DNA of 64,000 bases from Sinorhizobium psoraleae (GCF_013283645.1 NZ_JABEKV010000004.1:858889-922888); one strand, 5' to 3'. Shown: positions 14,041 to 23,672, counted from the stretch's first letter. Program-made: numbers and translations. Notes: generated by a model not told the origin, from the letters alone.

Positions 14041-14824
14041 ACTGAAACCCATACTCGTCTTCGACAGCGGGATCGGTGGGCTGACGGTGCTGCGCGAGGC
14101 GCGCGTGCTGATGCCGGAGCGGCATTTCATCTACGTCGCTGACGATGCCGGTTTCCCTTACGGCGGCTGGGAAGAGGGGGCGTTGAAGGAGCGCGTGATC
14201 ACGCTCTTCGGCGAACTGCTCGCCGCGCACCATCCGGAAATCTGCATCATCGCCTGCAACACCGCCTTCACCCTTGTCGGAGCGGATCTACGCGCGGCCT
14301 ATCCGCAGATGACTTTCGTCGGCACGGTTCCGGCGATCAAACCGGCGGCGGAGCGGACGCGTTCGGGGCTGGTTTCGGTTCTGGCCACACCCGGCACGGT
14401 CAAACGCGCCTATACGCGCGATCTCATCCAGTCCTTTGCGTCGCAATGCCACGTGCGGCTCGTCGGCTCGGAAAACCTGGCGCGCATGGCGGAAGCTTAT
14501 ATTCGCGGCGAGAAACTCGACGACGAGGCAGTCCTAGCCGAGATCGCGCCATGTTTCGTCGAAAGGGACGGGGAGAAGACCGATATCGTCGTGCTCGCCT
14601 GCACGCATTACCCCTTCATGGCAAACGTTTTCCGGCGGCTGGCGCCTTGGCCGGTCGATTGGCTCGATCCGGCAGAGGCGATTGCGCGGCGCGCCCGTTC
14701 GCTCGTGCCGCTGCCGAACGGTTTCGAGCCGTTGAACGGCGAGGACCCGGCGATATTCACCAGCGGCAGGCCCGACTTCGCCACGCGCCGTCTGATGCAA
14801 GGCTTTGGACTGACGATCAGGTAA
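14027..14824 (+). CDS. murI: Glutamate racemase
   Basis: Makes D-glutamate for peptidoglycan. The family start [14 protein letters not shown] follows closely on the chosen GTG at 14027 ([20 protein letters not shown] just upstream), giving 265 residues. An in-frame ATG at 13979 would add 16 residues of Arg/Gly-rich sequence. Both racemase cysteines are present, in IIACNTAF and LACTHYPF. The gene overlaps trmJ and probably shares its transcript. It could formally be an aspartate racemase-like relative, but the motif set is that of MurI. Confidence 0.92.
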   Translation: MTTSELKPILVFDSGIGGLTVLREARVLMPERHFIYVADDAGFPYGGWEEGALKERVITLFGELLAAHHPEICIIACNTAFTLVGADLRAAYPQMTFVGTVPAIKPAAERTRSGLVSVLATPGTVKRAYTRDLIQSFASQCHVRLVGSENLARMAEAYIRGEKLDDEAVLAEIAPCFVERDGEKTDIVVLACTHYPFMANVFRRLAPWPVDWLDPAEAIARRARSLVPLPNGFEPLNGEDPAIFTSGRPDFATRRLMQGFGLTIR

Positions 14825-14938
14825 ACATCTGTGGGTTTCGCCCATTGCGCCGAGCAAAGCGCCTGGAAGGGTGCTAGACGCTGATACGTGCCCACGGTTG
14901 TCCCGTTGGGGCAGAATGCATTCTTTGATGAGGTACGG

Positions 14939-16453
14939 ATGAAAGTCGGCATCGACATGGGAACGACGTCCGAAGGGACTTCGGCCTCGCTCGATATCGA
15001 AGAGCTCCTGGCGACGCGCCTCCTGGTGCAGGGCAATTCCGGCTCCGGGAAGTCGCATCTCTTGCGGCGCCTGCTTGAACAGTCCGCCCCATGGGTGCAG
15101 CAGTGCATCATCGATCCGGAAGGTGATTTCGTCACGCTCGCCGACAAGTTCGGCCATGTGGTGATCGAGGGCGAGCGCACGGACGCGGAGCTCATCGGCA
15201 TCGCGACGCGCATCCGCCAGCACCGCGTCTCCTGCGTCCTTTCGCTCGAAGGGCTCGATGTCGAGCAGCAGATGCGCAGCGCCGGCGTCTTCCTGAATGC
15301 TATGTTCGATGCCGATCGTGAATACTGGTATCCTGTTCTCGTCGTCGTGGACGAGGCGCAGATGTTTGCGCCATCGGTCGGCGGCGATGTCTCGGAAGAT
15401 GTCCGCAAGGTGTCGCTTGGCGCGATGACCAATCTCATGTGCCGCGGCCGAAAGAGGGGGCTCGCCGGCGTCATCGCCACGCAGCGCCTGGCGAAGCTCG
15501 CGAAAAACGTCGCGGCCGAGGCCTCGAATTTCCTGATGGGGCGCACCTTTCTCGACATCGACATGCTGCGCGCCGCCGATCTCCTGGGCATGGACCGCCG
15601 CACCGCCGAGATGTTCCGCGACCTGAAACGCGGCTCTTTCGTCGCGCTCGGGCCTGCGCTGTCGCGTCGGCCGCTGAAGGTGACGATCGGCTCCGTCGAG
15701 ACCTCCGCCCGCTCCACCAGTCCGAAGCTGATGCCGCTGCCGGAAGCGCCGCAGGACGTCGAGGACCTGATCTTCACGCCGGATCCCGAAGAGTTGACGC
15801 GGCCGATCGTGCGCCGGCCGGCTCCGCAGCCACGTCCGGCGACCGATATCCTCGCCGAACTGTCACGGCCACGCCCAGAGCCCTTGGCAACGGTCGAAAT
15901 CAAACCTGCCCAGTCGGAAATGTCGCAGGAGGAGCGCGAAGCGCTGCTCGACAGCCTGTTCGCCGAGATCCTGGCCAATCCGGACGCGGCGTTCCGGCCG
16001 GACGCCGAACTCTTCCAGGACTTTCTCGTTCGTTGCCGTATCCGCCGCGTACCGGGGCCTGCACTTTCTTTGAGCGCCTTCCGCCGCAAGATGGCCGTCG
16101 CCCGGTCCGGCGTCGATGCCGAGACGGCTGCGACAGAGACATGGGCATCGGCGCTCCGGCTTGCCGACCGCGTAACCGAGGATCTGCAAGCGGTGTTTCT
16201 GATGATGGCGCAGGCGGCAGTGCGTGGCCTGCCGTGTCCTTCCGACGCGATGATCGCGCGGGCCTACGGAACCCATTCCGCCCGCCGCGCACGCCGGCTG
16301 CTCGGCTATTTCGAGGAGCACGGACTCGTCGTGGTGCACGCGGATTTCTCCGGCAAGCGCATCGTTGCTTTCCCCGATCTCGGGAGCGAAACCGCGCCGG
16401 GCGATGCAAACGGTCCGGATATCGGGAATGCCGAACGCACAGCCGCTGAGTAA
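14939..16453 (+). CDS. HerA-like P-loop ATPase (DUF87 family)
   Basis: Predicted DNA-translocase-type ATPase of 504 residues. The ATG at 14939 has GAGG six bases upstream; an in-frame GTG at 14888 is less supported. Walker A is GNSGSGKS (32-39), Walker B is VLVVVDEAQMF, and an arginine-finger-type segment CRGRKRGLAGVIATQRLAKL follows, as in HerA/FtsK-like helicases of the DUF87 group. The C-terminal 150 residues look helical and may contain a winged-helix-like part. HerA proteins usually work with a NurA nuclease; none is nearby. The function in rhizobia is unknown, so only the biochemical class is claimed. Confidence 0.8.
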   Translation: MKVGIDMGTTSEGTSASLDIEELLATRLLVQGNSGSGKSHLLRRLLEQSAPWVQQCIIDPEGDFVTLADKFGHVVIEGERTDAELIGIATRIRQHRVSCVLSLEGLDVEQQMRSAGVFLNAMFDADREYWYPVLVVVDEAQMFAPSVGGDVSEDVRKVSLGAMTNLMCRGRKRGLAGVIATQRLAKLAKNVAAEASNFLMGRTFLDIDMLRAADLLGMDRRTAEMFRDLKRGSFVALGPALSRRPLKVTIGSVETSARSTSPKLMPLPEAPQDVEDLIFTPDPEELTRPIVRRPAPQPRPATDILAELSRPRPEPLATVEIKPAQSEMSQEEREALLDSLFAEILANPDAAFRPDAELFQDFLVRCRIRRVPGPALSLSAFRRKMAVARSGVDAETAATETWASALRLADRVTEDLQAVFLMMAQAAVRGLPCPSDAMIARAYGTHSARRARRLLGYFEEHGLVVVHADFSGKRIVAFPDLGSETAPGDANGPDIGNAERTAAE

Positions 16454-16498
16454 GCGTTCTCGCGAAAGGCCGCATGCGTAAAACTTTCCGCTTTTACG

Positions 16499-16527
16499 TT
16501 GACAAATCAGCAATCGGTGCGTAAAGA
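16499..16527 (+). promoter_or_regulatory. Predicted sigma-70 promoter of rpsD
   Basis: TTGACA at 16499-16504, a 17-base spacer, and TAAAGA at 16522-16527. Transcription would start near 16534, giving a leader of about 165 bases that contains three hairpins. Confidence 0.6.
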
Positions 16528-16538
16528 CCCGCCCAACG

Positions 16539-16677
16539 CCGGGCAGCGATGCCCGGTGTTTCATTTGACATGTCCCGTGGTTTCTTGCGTCCGCGTGATC
16601 GTAAGAGGCCTGTCAGAACTCCCAAAATGGGTTCAGAGGAGGGCGTGTTTCCTTGATCCGGCTTGGCAACAAGCCGG
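16539..16677 (+). promoter_or_regulatory. Structured rpsD 5' leader (three hairpins)
   Basis: Hairpin 1: CCGGGCA (16539-16545), loop GCGA, TGCCCGG (16550-16556), followed by T-rich TGTTTCATTT. Hairpin 2: GAAC-t-CCCA / TGGGTTC around 16617-16636 with a one-base bulge. Hairpin 3: CCGGCTTG (16658-16665), GNRA-type loop GCAA, CAAGCCGG (16670-16677), a perfect 8-bp stem 24 bases before the rpsD ATG. This is the kind of leader expected for ribosomal-protein autoregulation; the regulatory role is inferred. Hairpin 1 could instead terminate the upstream HerA-like gene. Confidence 0.55.
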
Positions 16678-16701
16678 TGTAACTGATTGAAAGGAAATGC
16701 G

Positions 16702-17319
16702 ATGAGCAAGCGCGAATCGTCCAAGTACAAAATTGACCGCCGCATGGGCGAAAACATCTGGGGCCGTCCGAAGTCCCCGGTCAACCGTCGTGAATACGGC
16801 CCGGGCCAGCACGGCCAGCGCCGCAAGTCCAAGCTTTCCGACTTCGGCGTGCAGCTGCGCGCCAAGCAGAAGCTGAAGGGCTACTACGGCGACATCCGTG
16901 AAAAGCAGTTCCGTGCGATCTTCGCCGAAGCTTCGCGCCGCAAGGGTGACACTCCGGAAAACCTGATCGGCCTGCTGGAATCGCGCCTCGACGCGATCGT
17001 CTACCGCGCAAAGTTCGTTCCGACCGTCTTCGCTGCGCGCCAGTTCGTCAATCATGGCCACGTCAAGGTCAACGGCGTCCGCGTCAACATCGGTTCCTAC
17101 CGTTGCAAGCCGGGCGACGTCATCGAAGTCAAGGAAAAGTCCAAGCAGCTCGTTTCGGTTCTCGAATCCGTACAGCTCGCTGAGCGCGACGTTCCGGACT
17201 ACATCGATGCCGATCACAACAAGATGGTCGCGACCTATGTCCGCGTTCCGGTTCTCACCGACGTTCCGTACCCGGTCGTCATGGAACCGCACCTGGTCGT
17301 CGAATTCTATTCGCGTTAA
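16702..17319 (+). CDS. rpsD: 30S ribosomal protein S4
   Basis: Primary 16S rRNA-binding protein of the small subunit, 205 residues from ATG 16702 ([20 protein letters not shown]), with AAGGAAA before it. An in-frame ATG at 16687 is five codons upstream and lacks a better site. The rRNA-binding N-terminal region ([19 protein letters not shown]) and the S4 RNA-binding domain ([27 protein letters not shown]) are clear. It is monocistronic, away from the main ribosomal operons, with its own promoter, a hairpin-rich leader and a strong terminator. Confidence 0.98.
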   Translation: MSKRESSKYKIDRRMGENIWGRPKSPVNRREYGPGQHGQRRKSKLSDFGVQLRAKQKLKGYYGDIREKQFRAIFAEASRRKGDTPENLIGLLESRLDAIVYRAKFVPTVFAARQFVNHGHVKVNGVRVNIGSYRCKPGDVIEVKEKSKQLVSVLESVQLAERDVPDYIDADHNKMVATYVRVPVLTDVPYPVVMEPHLVVEFYSR

Positions 17320-17347
17320 TCCGGGGCTTTTGCCTTGAGCTTTCGAA

Positions 17348-17374
17348 AACCGCCCGGAGACGGGCGGTTTTTTT
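17348..17374 (+). terminator. rpsD terminator
   Basis: Perfect stem AACCGCCCG (17348-17356), loop GAGA, CGGGCGGTT (17361-17369), then a T run to 17374. Confidence 0.93.
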
Positions 17375-17413
17375 GTACGAAGATGCCGATCAATCAGTGT
17401 CGAGGAATGCCGC

Positions 17414-18361
17414 ATGCCGGAGCAAAAAGCGCCGCAAGACCTGCAGGCGATCATCGATGACATTTACCGTGAACTGACGCCGCGCCTCGGCGAGGGCAAG
17501 GTGGCCGACTATATTCCGCAGCTCGCACGCGTCGATTCCCGCCGTTTCGGCATGGCAATCGTCACCACCGGCGGTGAGATATATCGGGTCGGCGATGCGG
17601 AGATGCCGTTTTCGATCCAAAGCATCTCCAAGGTGTTTACGCTGACGCTGGCGCTTGGCAAGCACGGCGAGAATATCTGGCACCGCGTCGGGCGCGAACC
17701 GTCGGGCTCGGCCTTCAATTCGATCGTGCAGCTCGAGCACGAAGGTGGCAAGCCGCGCAATCCCTTTATCAATGCCGGCGCGATCACCATCAGCGACCTT
17801 ATCCTTGCAGGCCACACGCCCAAGGAGCTGATCGGCGAAATCGTGCAGTTCGTCCGCTATCTTGCCGACGACGACACGATTGTGATCGACCACGAGGTAG
17901 CGCGCTCGGAGACGGCAACCGGCTTCCGCAATGTCGCGCTTGCCAATTTCATGCGTTCCTTCGGCAAACTCGATCATCCGGCCGAGCATGTACTCGGCGT
18001 CTATTTCCATCATTGCGCATTGGCGATGACCTGCGCGCAGCTCGCCAAGGCCGGCCTGTTCCTGGCAGCCGGCGGCACGAATCCGTTGACGGGACATTCC
18101 GTCGTTTCGCGCCAACGCGCACGCCGCATCAATGCCCTGATGCTGACCTGCGGTCACTATGACGGCTCCGGCGACTTCGCCTATCGGGTCGGCCTGCCCG
18201 GCAAGAGCGGCGTCGGCGGAGGCATTCTGGCCGTCGCGCCAGGCAAGGCTTCCGTCGCAGTCTGGTCACCCGGGCTCAACGAGAACGGCAATTCGCTGCT
18301 GGGTTCGCTGGCGCTCGAAATGCTCGCCGCGCGCACCGGCTGGTCCGTCTTCGGTCCTTGA
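17414..18361 (+). CDS. glsA: Glutaminase (GlsA/YbaS family)
   Basis: Hydrolyses glutamine to glutamate and ammonia. At 315 residues it has the serine-dependent beta-lactamase-like fold of this family, with the catalytic pair S70 and K73 in [13 protein letters not shown]. It also has NPFINAGAI, a typical substrate-pocket segment, and [11 protein letters not shown] near the C-terminus. The ATG at 17414 is preceded by GAGGAA. In this family an acid-resistance role is known from E. coli YbaS. Here no glutamate antiporter is adjacent, so a general nitrogen role is equally likely. Confidence 0.95.
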   Translation: MPEQKAPQDLQAIIDDIYRELTPRLGEGKVADYIPQLARVDSRRFGMAIVTTGGEIYRVGDAEMPFSIQSISKVFTLTLALGKHGENIWHRVGREPSGSAFNSIVQLEHEGGKPRNPFINAGAITISDLILAGHTPKELIGEIVQFVRYLADDDTIVIDHEVARSETATGFRNVALANFMRSFGKLDHPAEHVLGVYFHHCALAMTCAQLAKAGLFLAAGGTNPLTGHSVVSRQRARRINALMLTCGHYDGSGDFAYRVGLPGKSGVGGGILAVAPGKASVAVWSPGLNENGNSLLGSLALEMLAARTGWSVFGP

Positions 18362-18464
18362 TAATCCCTTTCAAAGCCGTTTTCCCTTGATCTTCGAGGC
18401 CGGACAGGGCAAGTGCTGGTCCAGGCTTCCGGGCGCCTTGCCTGCATATTCCGAGACCATTGCC

Positions 18465-19349
18465 ATGGAACTTTCAGCATCGTCCCAGTACGACACGGTG
18501 AACATTGCCGCGGACGACGAAGAGACCGGGTTTGATGCTCATCCGCTTTTCGCGCGGATGCCGTCCTCGGTTTCCTTCAATAAGCTCCGCAAGCGCCTGC
18601 TGCGGCAAACCCGTCAGGCGCTCGACGATTTCGACATGTTGAAGGGTGCCAGACGCTGGCTCGTCGGCCTTTCCGGCGGCAAGGACAGCTACAGTCTGCT
18701 GGCTCTGTTGATGGATCTGCAATGGCGCGGTCTGCTGCCGGTCGAGATCATCGCCTGCAACCTCGATCAGGGCCAGCCGAACTTTCCGAAGCATATCCTG
18801 CCGGACTATCTGAGCTCGATCGGCGTCAAACACCGCATCGAATACCGCGACACCTATTCCATCGTAAAGGAGAAGGTGCCGACCGGCGCGACCTATTGCT
18901 CGCTCTGCTCGCGGTTGAGGCGCGGCAATCTCTATCGCATCGCGCGGGAGGAGGGGTGTGATGCCCTCGTCCTCGGCCACCATCGCGAGGACATTCTCGA
19001 AACCTTCTTTATGAACCTCTTCCATGGCGGGCGGCTCGCGTCGATGCCGGCTAAGCTTCTCAACGACGAAGGCGATCTCATGGTGCTGCGGCCGCTTGCC
19101 TATGCAGCGGAAGACGATCTAGCGAAGTTCGCGGCGGCCATGGAATTTCCGATCATCCCCTGCGACCTCTGCGGCTCGCAGGACGGTCTCGAACGCAATG
19201 CGATGAAAGCGATGCTTGCCGACCTCGAGCGGCGCATGCCCGGCCGCAAGGACACGATGCTGCGCGCGCTTGGCCACGTGAACCCGTCGCACCTGCTTGA
19301 TCCAAAGCTTTTCGATTTCCAATCCCTTTCCCCGGAGCCCAAAGAATGA
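18465..19349 (+). CDS. ttcA: TtcA-like tRNA 2-thiocytidine synthetase
   Basis: ATP-dependent tRNA thiolase that puts sulfur on cytidine 32 using a [4Fe-4S] cluster. From the ATG at 18465 it has 294 residues. The PP-loop SGGKDS is at 70-75. Cysteine pairs are C145/C148 (YCSLC) and C233/C236 (CDLC), in line with the cluster ligands of the TtcA family. The open frame upstream of 18465 overlaps glsA in another frame and is not coding. Its stop overlaps the start of the next gene (ATGA), so the two are probably co-translated. Confidence 0.93.
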   Translation: MELSASSQYDTVNIAADDEETGFDAHPLFARMPSSVSFNKLRKRLLRQTRQALDDFDMLKGARRWLVGLSGGKDSYSLLALLMDLQWRGLLPVEIIACNLDQGQPNFPKHILPDYLSSIGVKHRIEYRDTYSIVKEKVPTGATYCSLCSRLRRGNLYRIAREEGCDALVLGHHREDILETFFMNLFHGGRLASMPAKLLNDEGDLMVLRPLAYAAEDDLAKFAAAMEFPIIPCDLCGSQDGLERNAMKAMLADLERRMPGRKDTMLRALGHVNPSHLLDPKLFDFQSLSPEPKE

Positions 19350-20170
19350 GCCAATCCGTCGACATCGCCGCACTCGCCAACCTTCTGCAGGAGGCGGCGG
19401 TCAAGGAAATTCTGCCGCGGTTCCGCAATCTTGGCGCCGGCGATGTGCGCATGAAGTCGGAGGCGATCGATCTCGTCACAGAAGGCGACGAAGCAGCGGA
19501 AAGGCTCATCAAGGCCAAGATCGATGCGATCGCGCCGGGCGCTGTTTTCATTGGCGAGGAGTCCGTTGCCGCTGACCCGGCACTGCTTGATAAGCTCGCC
19601 GATGCCGATCTCGCAATCGTCGTCGATCCGATCGACGGAACTTTCAATTTCGCCGCCGGCTTGCCGCTCTTCGGCGTCATGGCAAGCGTGGTCGCCAAGG
19701 GAGAGACCGTCGCCGGCATCATTTATGATCCGCTTGGCAACGATTGGGTCATTGCCGAGAAAGGGGCTGGCGCCTGGCTGTGCCGGCCGGACGGATCGCA
19801 GGAGAAATTGGCGGTGACTGCGGGCGTGCCGCTCGAGGCCATGGTCGGCGGTGCTTCGACGGCCTTCTACAAGGAAGATGACCGCCGGATCGTCATGGGC
19901 AATTTGGCCAGGGTCAGGATCGCCACCAGCTACCGTTGCGCGGCTCATGAATACCGGATCTTTGCCGGTGGTCATGTACACTTCCTGATGTACCAGAAGC
20001 TGATGCCGTGGGACCATCTGGCCGGCACGCTGATTGCCGAAGAGGCGGGCGCCTATGCGGCGCGCTTCGACGGCTCCCGCTATCTGCCTGCCCACACCAA
20101 TGGCGGCCTGCTTCTGGCGACCGACAAGGAGAGCTGGGAAGCCCTGCGGCGCGAGGTTTTCACGGTCTGA
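19346..20170 (+). CDS. Inositol-monophosphatase-family phosphatase
   Basis: Mg/Li-type phosphatase of 274 residues. Metal-binding signatures are GEES (E71/E72), DPIDGT (D94-T99) and [14 protein letters not shown] near the C-terminus. The family covers inositol monophosphatase, SuhB, 3'(2'),5'-bisphosphate nucleotidase and HisN-type histidinol-phosphate phosphatase; the motifs alone do not separate these. The ATGA overlap with ttcA suggests one transcript. A hairpin terminator follows. Confidence 0.88.
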   Translation: MSQSVDIAALANLLQEAAVKEILPRFRNLGAGDVRMKSEAIDLVTEGDEAAERLIKAKIDAIAPGAVFIGEESVAADPALLDKLADADLAIVVDPIDGTFNFAAGLPLFGVMASVVAKGETVAGIIYDPLGNDWVIAEKGAGAWLCRPDGSQEKLAVTAGVPLEAMVGGASTAFYKEDDRRIVMGNLARVRIATSYRCAAHEYRIFAGGHVHFLMYQKLMPWDHLAGTLIAEEAGAYAARFDGSRYLPAHTNGGLLLATDKESWEALRREVFTV

Positions 20171-20197
20171 GCGATTTCGCACGATCACAAAAAATGG

Positions 20198-20230
20198 AAA
20201 GGCCCGCCCGGATGGTCCGAGCGGGCCTTT
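20198..20230. terminator. Bidirectional terminator
   Basis: Perfect 10-bp stem AAAGGCCCGC (20198-20207) and GCGGGCCTTT (20221-20230) between the convergent IMPase and MFS genes. It has a T-rich end on the plus side and a T run on the minus side (complement of the A run at 20189-20194). Confidence 0.85.
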
Positions 20231-20231
20231 C

Positions 20232-21545
20232 TTACATGTGGCCGCCGCCTCCGTGATCATGCGCCATGTCCTTGTCGCCGGGATGCGTGAAGAGCTTGCC
20301 GTTCTCCGCCCAAAGCGTGGCGAGAATGGTGAACAGGCCGAACAGCGCAAAGCCACCGAACAGGGGCTGCAGCGTGCCATTGAAGAGCTGGCCGACGGCA
20401 GCGCCGAGTAGTGTCCCGCCCGTGGTCGAGACGAAGCCGGTGATCGCGGTTGCCGTCCCTGCAAGGTGCCCCATCGGCTCAAGGCTGATGGCGGTGAAGT
20501 TCGTGGCGATGACGGCAAAGAACATCAGCAGGATCGAGAAAATCAGGTAGCTGATCGCGAAGGCCGGCGTGCCGACGAGCGACATCCCATAGCCGATTGT
20601 TGCAAGCAGCGTGAAGAGAACCATGGCAGCATGCGAGATGCGGCGCATACCGAAGCTTCGGACGAAGAAGCCGTTGGCGAAATTGGCAACTGCAATCCCG
20701 CCCGCCGTCGCTGCAAAAGCGATCGGCAGCCAATCGCCAAGACCGTAGACCTCTCCGAAGACCTGCTGAACGCTGACAATGTAAGCACAGATCACCGCGG
20801 AGAAAAGCGTAAGCCCGATCATGTAGCCGCAGGTTATGCGGTTCGTCAGTACCGTGCGGAAGCCGGAGAGGACGGCGCCGACCGAAAGCGGCAGGCGCTC
20901 CTCCTGCGGCAGGGACTCCTTCATCCGGGTCAGTGCCCAGATGAACAGGACGGCACCAATGCCGCCGATCAGGATGAAGATCCAGTGCCAGCTCGCAGAG
21001 ACGATCACCAGTTGCCCAAGGGAAGGAGCGACGATCGGAATGATCATGAAGACGATCATCACGTACGACATCACTCGCGCCATTTCACGGCCGCCGAAAC
21101 AGTCGCGAACGATGGCCATCGTCGTGATGCGGATGGCGGCTGCACCGACACCCTGCACGAAGCGCATCACGAGCAGCGCTTCGAAGCTCGTGGCCTGCGA
21201 GGCGGCGAACGAGGTGAGCGTGAAGAAGGCCAGGCCGCCGAGCAACACGATGCGCCGGCCGAAGGTGTCGGAAAGGCTGCCGAAGAAAATCTGCGACAGG
21301 CCGAATCCGAGCAGGAAGATGCCAATGACAAGCTGTGCGTCGTTCGCATTTGCGACGTCGAATGACTGACCGATGCTCTGAAGCGCGGGCAGCATGCTGT
21401 CAATCGCAAGCGCGACGCTGGCGGTCATGAGCGCGATCGTCACGATGAACTCGGCGAAGCCCATATGGATGCGTCCGGCGCCCGAGGCACTGTCGACATA
21501 CGCGGCTTGTTGGGGAATGGAAGATTTTTCTGAAACGGAGGACAT
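20232..21545 (-). CDS. MFS drug efflux transporter, Bcr/CflA family (copy 1)
   Basis: Twelve-helix inner-membrane proton antiporter of 437 residues. The N-terminal half has SLSDTFGRRIVLLGG (the MFS loop 2-3 motif, G-x3-D-x2-GRR) and MRFVQGVGAAAIRITTMAIVRD, a block typical of Bcr/CflA drug pumps. An unusual extra is a His/Gly-rich C-terminus (DMAHDHGGGGHM) that could bind metal. It lies in tandem with a related transporter upstream on the same strand, so this pair probably arose by duplication. The substrate is unknown. The start ATG at 21545 precedes MSSVSEKSS. Confidence 0.88.
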   Translation of the reverse strand: MSSVSEKSSIPQQAAYVDSASGAGRIHMGFAEFIVTIALMTASVALAIDSMLPALQSIGQSFDVANANDAQLVIGIFLLGFGLSQIFFGSLSDTFGRRIVLLGGLAFFTLTSFAASQATSFEALLVMRFVQGVGAAAIRITTMAIVRDCFGGREMARVMSYVMIVFMIIPIVAPSLGQLVIVSASWHWIFILIGGIGAVLFIWALTRMKESLPQEERLPLSVGAVLSGFRTVLTNRITCGYMIGLTLFSAVICAYIVSVQQVFGEVYGLGDWLPIAFAATAGGIAVANFANGFFVRSFGMRRISHAAMVLFTLLATIGYGMSLVGTPAFAISYLIFSILLMFFAVIATNFTAISLEPMGHLAGTATAITGFVSTTGGTLLGAAVGQLFNGTLQPLFGGFALFGLFTILATLWAENGKLFTHPGDKDMAHDHGGGGHM

Positions 21546-21632
21546 TGTTGAATATCCGTGAGAAGAGCTTGAGAGGAGAAATCGGACCGGCGGGTGGAGG
21601 AAGCGGCTGACGCCTCCACGCCGCGTTTCAGG

Positions 21633-22871
21633 CTAACCGGCCGGGTTGTGCGGTCTGAAAAGCAGGCCGCCCTCGGCGATCAGCACGAATGCGACGGCGA
21701 GAATGGCTACTGTGAAAAACCCCGCGGCAAGCGGCGTCACGGTGCCGTCGAAGGCCTGACCGATAAATGCACCGATGATCCCGCCGCCGATCGTCTGCGT
21801 GAAGCCCAGGACGGAGGACGCGGTTCCGGCCACATGGCCGAGCGGCTCCATCGCCATGGCGTTGAAGTTCGCCGCGATCAGCCCGAACTGGAACATCGTC
21901 GCTGCGTGCAGGATAATGAAGAGCGGCAACGGCAGCGGTCCCATCAGCGACACCGACAGCCAGATGAAGCTTGCCAGCGTGAAGCCCAGAAGTGCTGCGT
22001 GCGAGAGAGCGCGCATGCCGAATCGCTGAACGAGACGCGAATTGGTGAAGGAGGCGATCGCCATCATGCCGGCGAAGGCTGCGAAGACCGCCGGAAACCA
22101 GATCCCGAGACCGTAGATGCCGACAAGGATCTGTTGCGCCGAGTTGACGAAGCCGAAAAGTCCGCCAAGGAGAGCGGACGTCGCCAGCGTGTAGAAAAGT
22201 GCCAGCCGGTTCGTCAGCACGATGCGGAAGCCTTCCAGTATCACTGAAGCCGTGAAGGCGCGCCGGTTAGCCGGCGCCAGCGTTTCGCGAAGGCTGAGGG
22301 CTACGGGGACGGAGATCGTCGCTGCGAACAGCGCGATAACGACGAAGATCATGTGCCATTCGGAGAAGAGCATGATCAACTGACCAATGCTCGGCGCGAT
22401 CACGGGAACGATCATGAACATCATCATGACCAGAGACATGATCTCCGCCATCTGACGGCCGCCATAGACGTCACGCACGATGGAGACAGTAATGACGCGA
22501 GTTGCGGCCGCGCCGACGCCCTGCACAAAACGAAGGAACAGGAGCGCCGTGAATGTGGGCACGAACACGATCGCAAGCGCGCAGAGGCCGTAGAGCGCGA
22601 GCCCGCCCAATAGCGGCCCTTTCCGGCCCAGGCGGTCGGATAGCGGGCCGAAGAACAATTGCGCAAAGCCCATGCCGATGAGGTAGGCGGTGATGACATA
22701 CTGCCGATGGTTTTCATCGGCGACCCCAAGGCTCGCGCCGATTTCCTGCAATCCCGGCAGCATGATGTCGATCGAGATCGCGTTGATCGACATCAGCATC
22801 GCCATCAGCGCAATGAACTGGAACTTCGTCAGTCCCGAGAGGGTGGCGGTCTGATCAATGGGCCTGGTCAT
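21633..22871 (-). CDS. MFS drug efflux transporter, Bcr/CflA family (copy 2)
   Basis: Paralogue of the next gene, 412 residues from ATG 22871 (MTRPIDQTATLSG). The open frame extends 99 codons upstream, but that part is Arg/Pro-rich and non-membrane, so it is not used. It shares with the neighbour the blocks LRFVQGVGAAATRVITVSI and APSIGQLIMLFSEWH, and the loop motif LSDRLGRKGPLLGG. The two genes are 87 bases apart and may be co-transcribed. The substrate is unknown. No regulator gene is adjacent. Confidence 0.86.
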   Translation of the reverse strand: MTRPIDQTATLSGLTKFQFIALMAMLMSINAISIDIMLPGLQEIGASLGVADENHRQYVITAYLIGMGFAQLFFGPLSDRLGRKGPLLGGLALYGLCALAIVFVPTFTALLFLRFVQGVGAAATRVITVSIVRDVYGGRQMAEIMSLVMMMFMIVPVIAPSIGQLIMLFSEWHMIFVVIALFAATISVPVALSLRETLAPANRRAFTASVILEGFRIVLTNRLALFYTLATSALLGGLFGFVNSAQQILVGIYGLGIWFPAVFAAFAGMMAIASFTNSRLVQRFGMRALSHAALLGFTLASFIWLSVSLMGPLPLPLFIILHAATMFQFGLIAANFNAMAMEPLGHVAGTASSVLGFTQTIGGGIIGAFIGQAFDGTVTPLAAGFFTVAILAVAFVLIAEGGLLFRPHNPAG

Positions 22872-23285
22872 GTCACATGTCCTGCTGATGGCCGCGGGCG
22901 GGCATCGGAATCTAAAACTGTATTTGCCCTCCGAACGCGAGAGCACAACGCCTTGAATTTTCGCACTATTCGGACAAGAGCCGAGATTGACCCGAGCGAT
23001 GCGATCGGTGCTTTCCGGATCATGCCTCCGGAACTGGCTGACGTTCGACGGCCAGCGTGGCACCGGCCGGCGTGTCGGTGGTGGTAGGACGCGCTCCCGC
23101 GTCAGAACGAGCCGCGAGCGGAGGTCCGGGCGAGCGGCACCCGCTCTGTGGCCCTTTGGTGGAACCATGCACGTCGCAGGGCAGCTGATGTCCGGCTATC
23201 CAGAACGCTTCCGACGACCGGAAATTTGCCCGCCCGCTCAAGAAGCACATTAGAAATTAGACAATCGAAATGGAGCGTCAGAATC
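22872..23285. other. Intergenic region between grxD terminator and MFS copy 2
   Basis: About 410 bases. It should hold the MFS promoter. Open frames crossing it on both strands are short, Arg/Pro-rich and lack ribosome sites. No tRNA, repeat element or strong hairpin was recognised. Confidence 0.45.
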
Positions 23286-23308
23286 AAAAAAGGCGGTCGC
23301 CCGCCTTT
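23286..23308 (-). terminator. grxD terminator
   Basis: Stem AAAGGCGG (23289-23296), loop TCGC, CCGCCTTT (23301-23308). On the minus strand the T run follows the stem. It lies 28 bases past the grxD stop. Confidence 0.9.
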
Positions 23309-23336
23309 CCCGATATTTCAGAAGACGCCGCTCGGG

Positions 23337-23672
23337 TCAGGCGGCACCCTTCACGGAAACACCCTGTCCCTGAAGATGCGACTGCAATTCTCCGGCCTGG
23401 AACATCTCCCGTACGATGTCACAGCCGCCGACGAATTCGCCCTTCACGTAAAGCTGCGGAATGGTCGGCCAGTTGGAATAGTCCTTGATGCCCTGGCGAA
23501 GATCCGCATCGGCAAGCACATTGATGCCTTTGTAGTCGACGCCGATGTAATCGAGGATCTGGACAACCTGGCCAGAGAAGCCACACTGCGGAAACTGCGG
23601 CGTGCCCTTCATGAAGAGAACGACGTCGTTCGTCTTGACTTCGTTGTCGATGAAATCGTGAATTCCGCTCAT
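23337..23672 (-). CDS. grxD: Monothiol CGFS glutaredoxin
   Basis: Grx4/GrxD family, 111 residues. It carries or transfers [2Fe-2S] clusters rather than acting as a general disulfide reductase. The CGFS active site (C30) and the glutathione contacts K22 (FMKGTP), [11 protein letters not shown] and GGCDI are all present. The family forms a heterodimer with BolA proteins; a bolA gene lies just upstream on the same strand, separated only by a small basic ORF. A terminator closes the unit. Confidence 0.96.
   Translation of the reverse strand: MSGIHDFIDNEVKTNDVVLFMKGTPQFPQCGFSGQVVQILDYIGVDYKGINVLADADLRQGIKDYSNWPTIPQLYVKGEFVGGCDIVREMFQAGELQSHLQGQGVSVKGAA

Noticed and set aside
16539..16556. Hairpin treated as a simple terminator of the HerA-like gene
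   Set aside because: The following T run is interrupted (TGTTTCATTT) and a good promoter lies just upstream, so it was grouped with the rpsD leader; the alternative remains open.
22872..23168. N-terminal 99-codon extension of MFS copy 2
   Set aside because: Arg/Pro-rich and non-membrane; the ATG at 22871 directly starts the MFS fold.
23041..23200. GC-rich stretch that looked tRNA-like
   Set aside because: No cloverleaf could be drawn and no GTTCGA-type T-loop is present.
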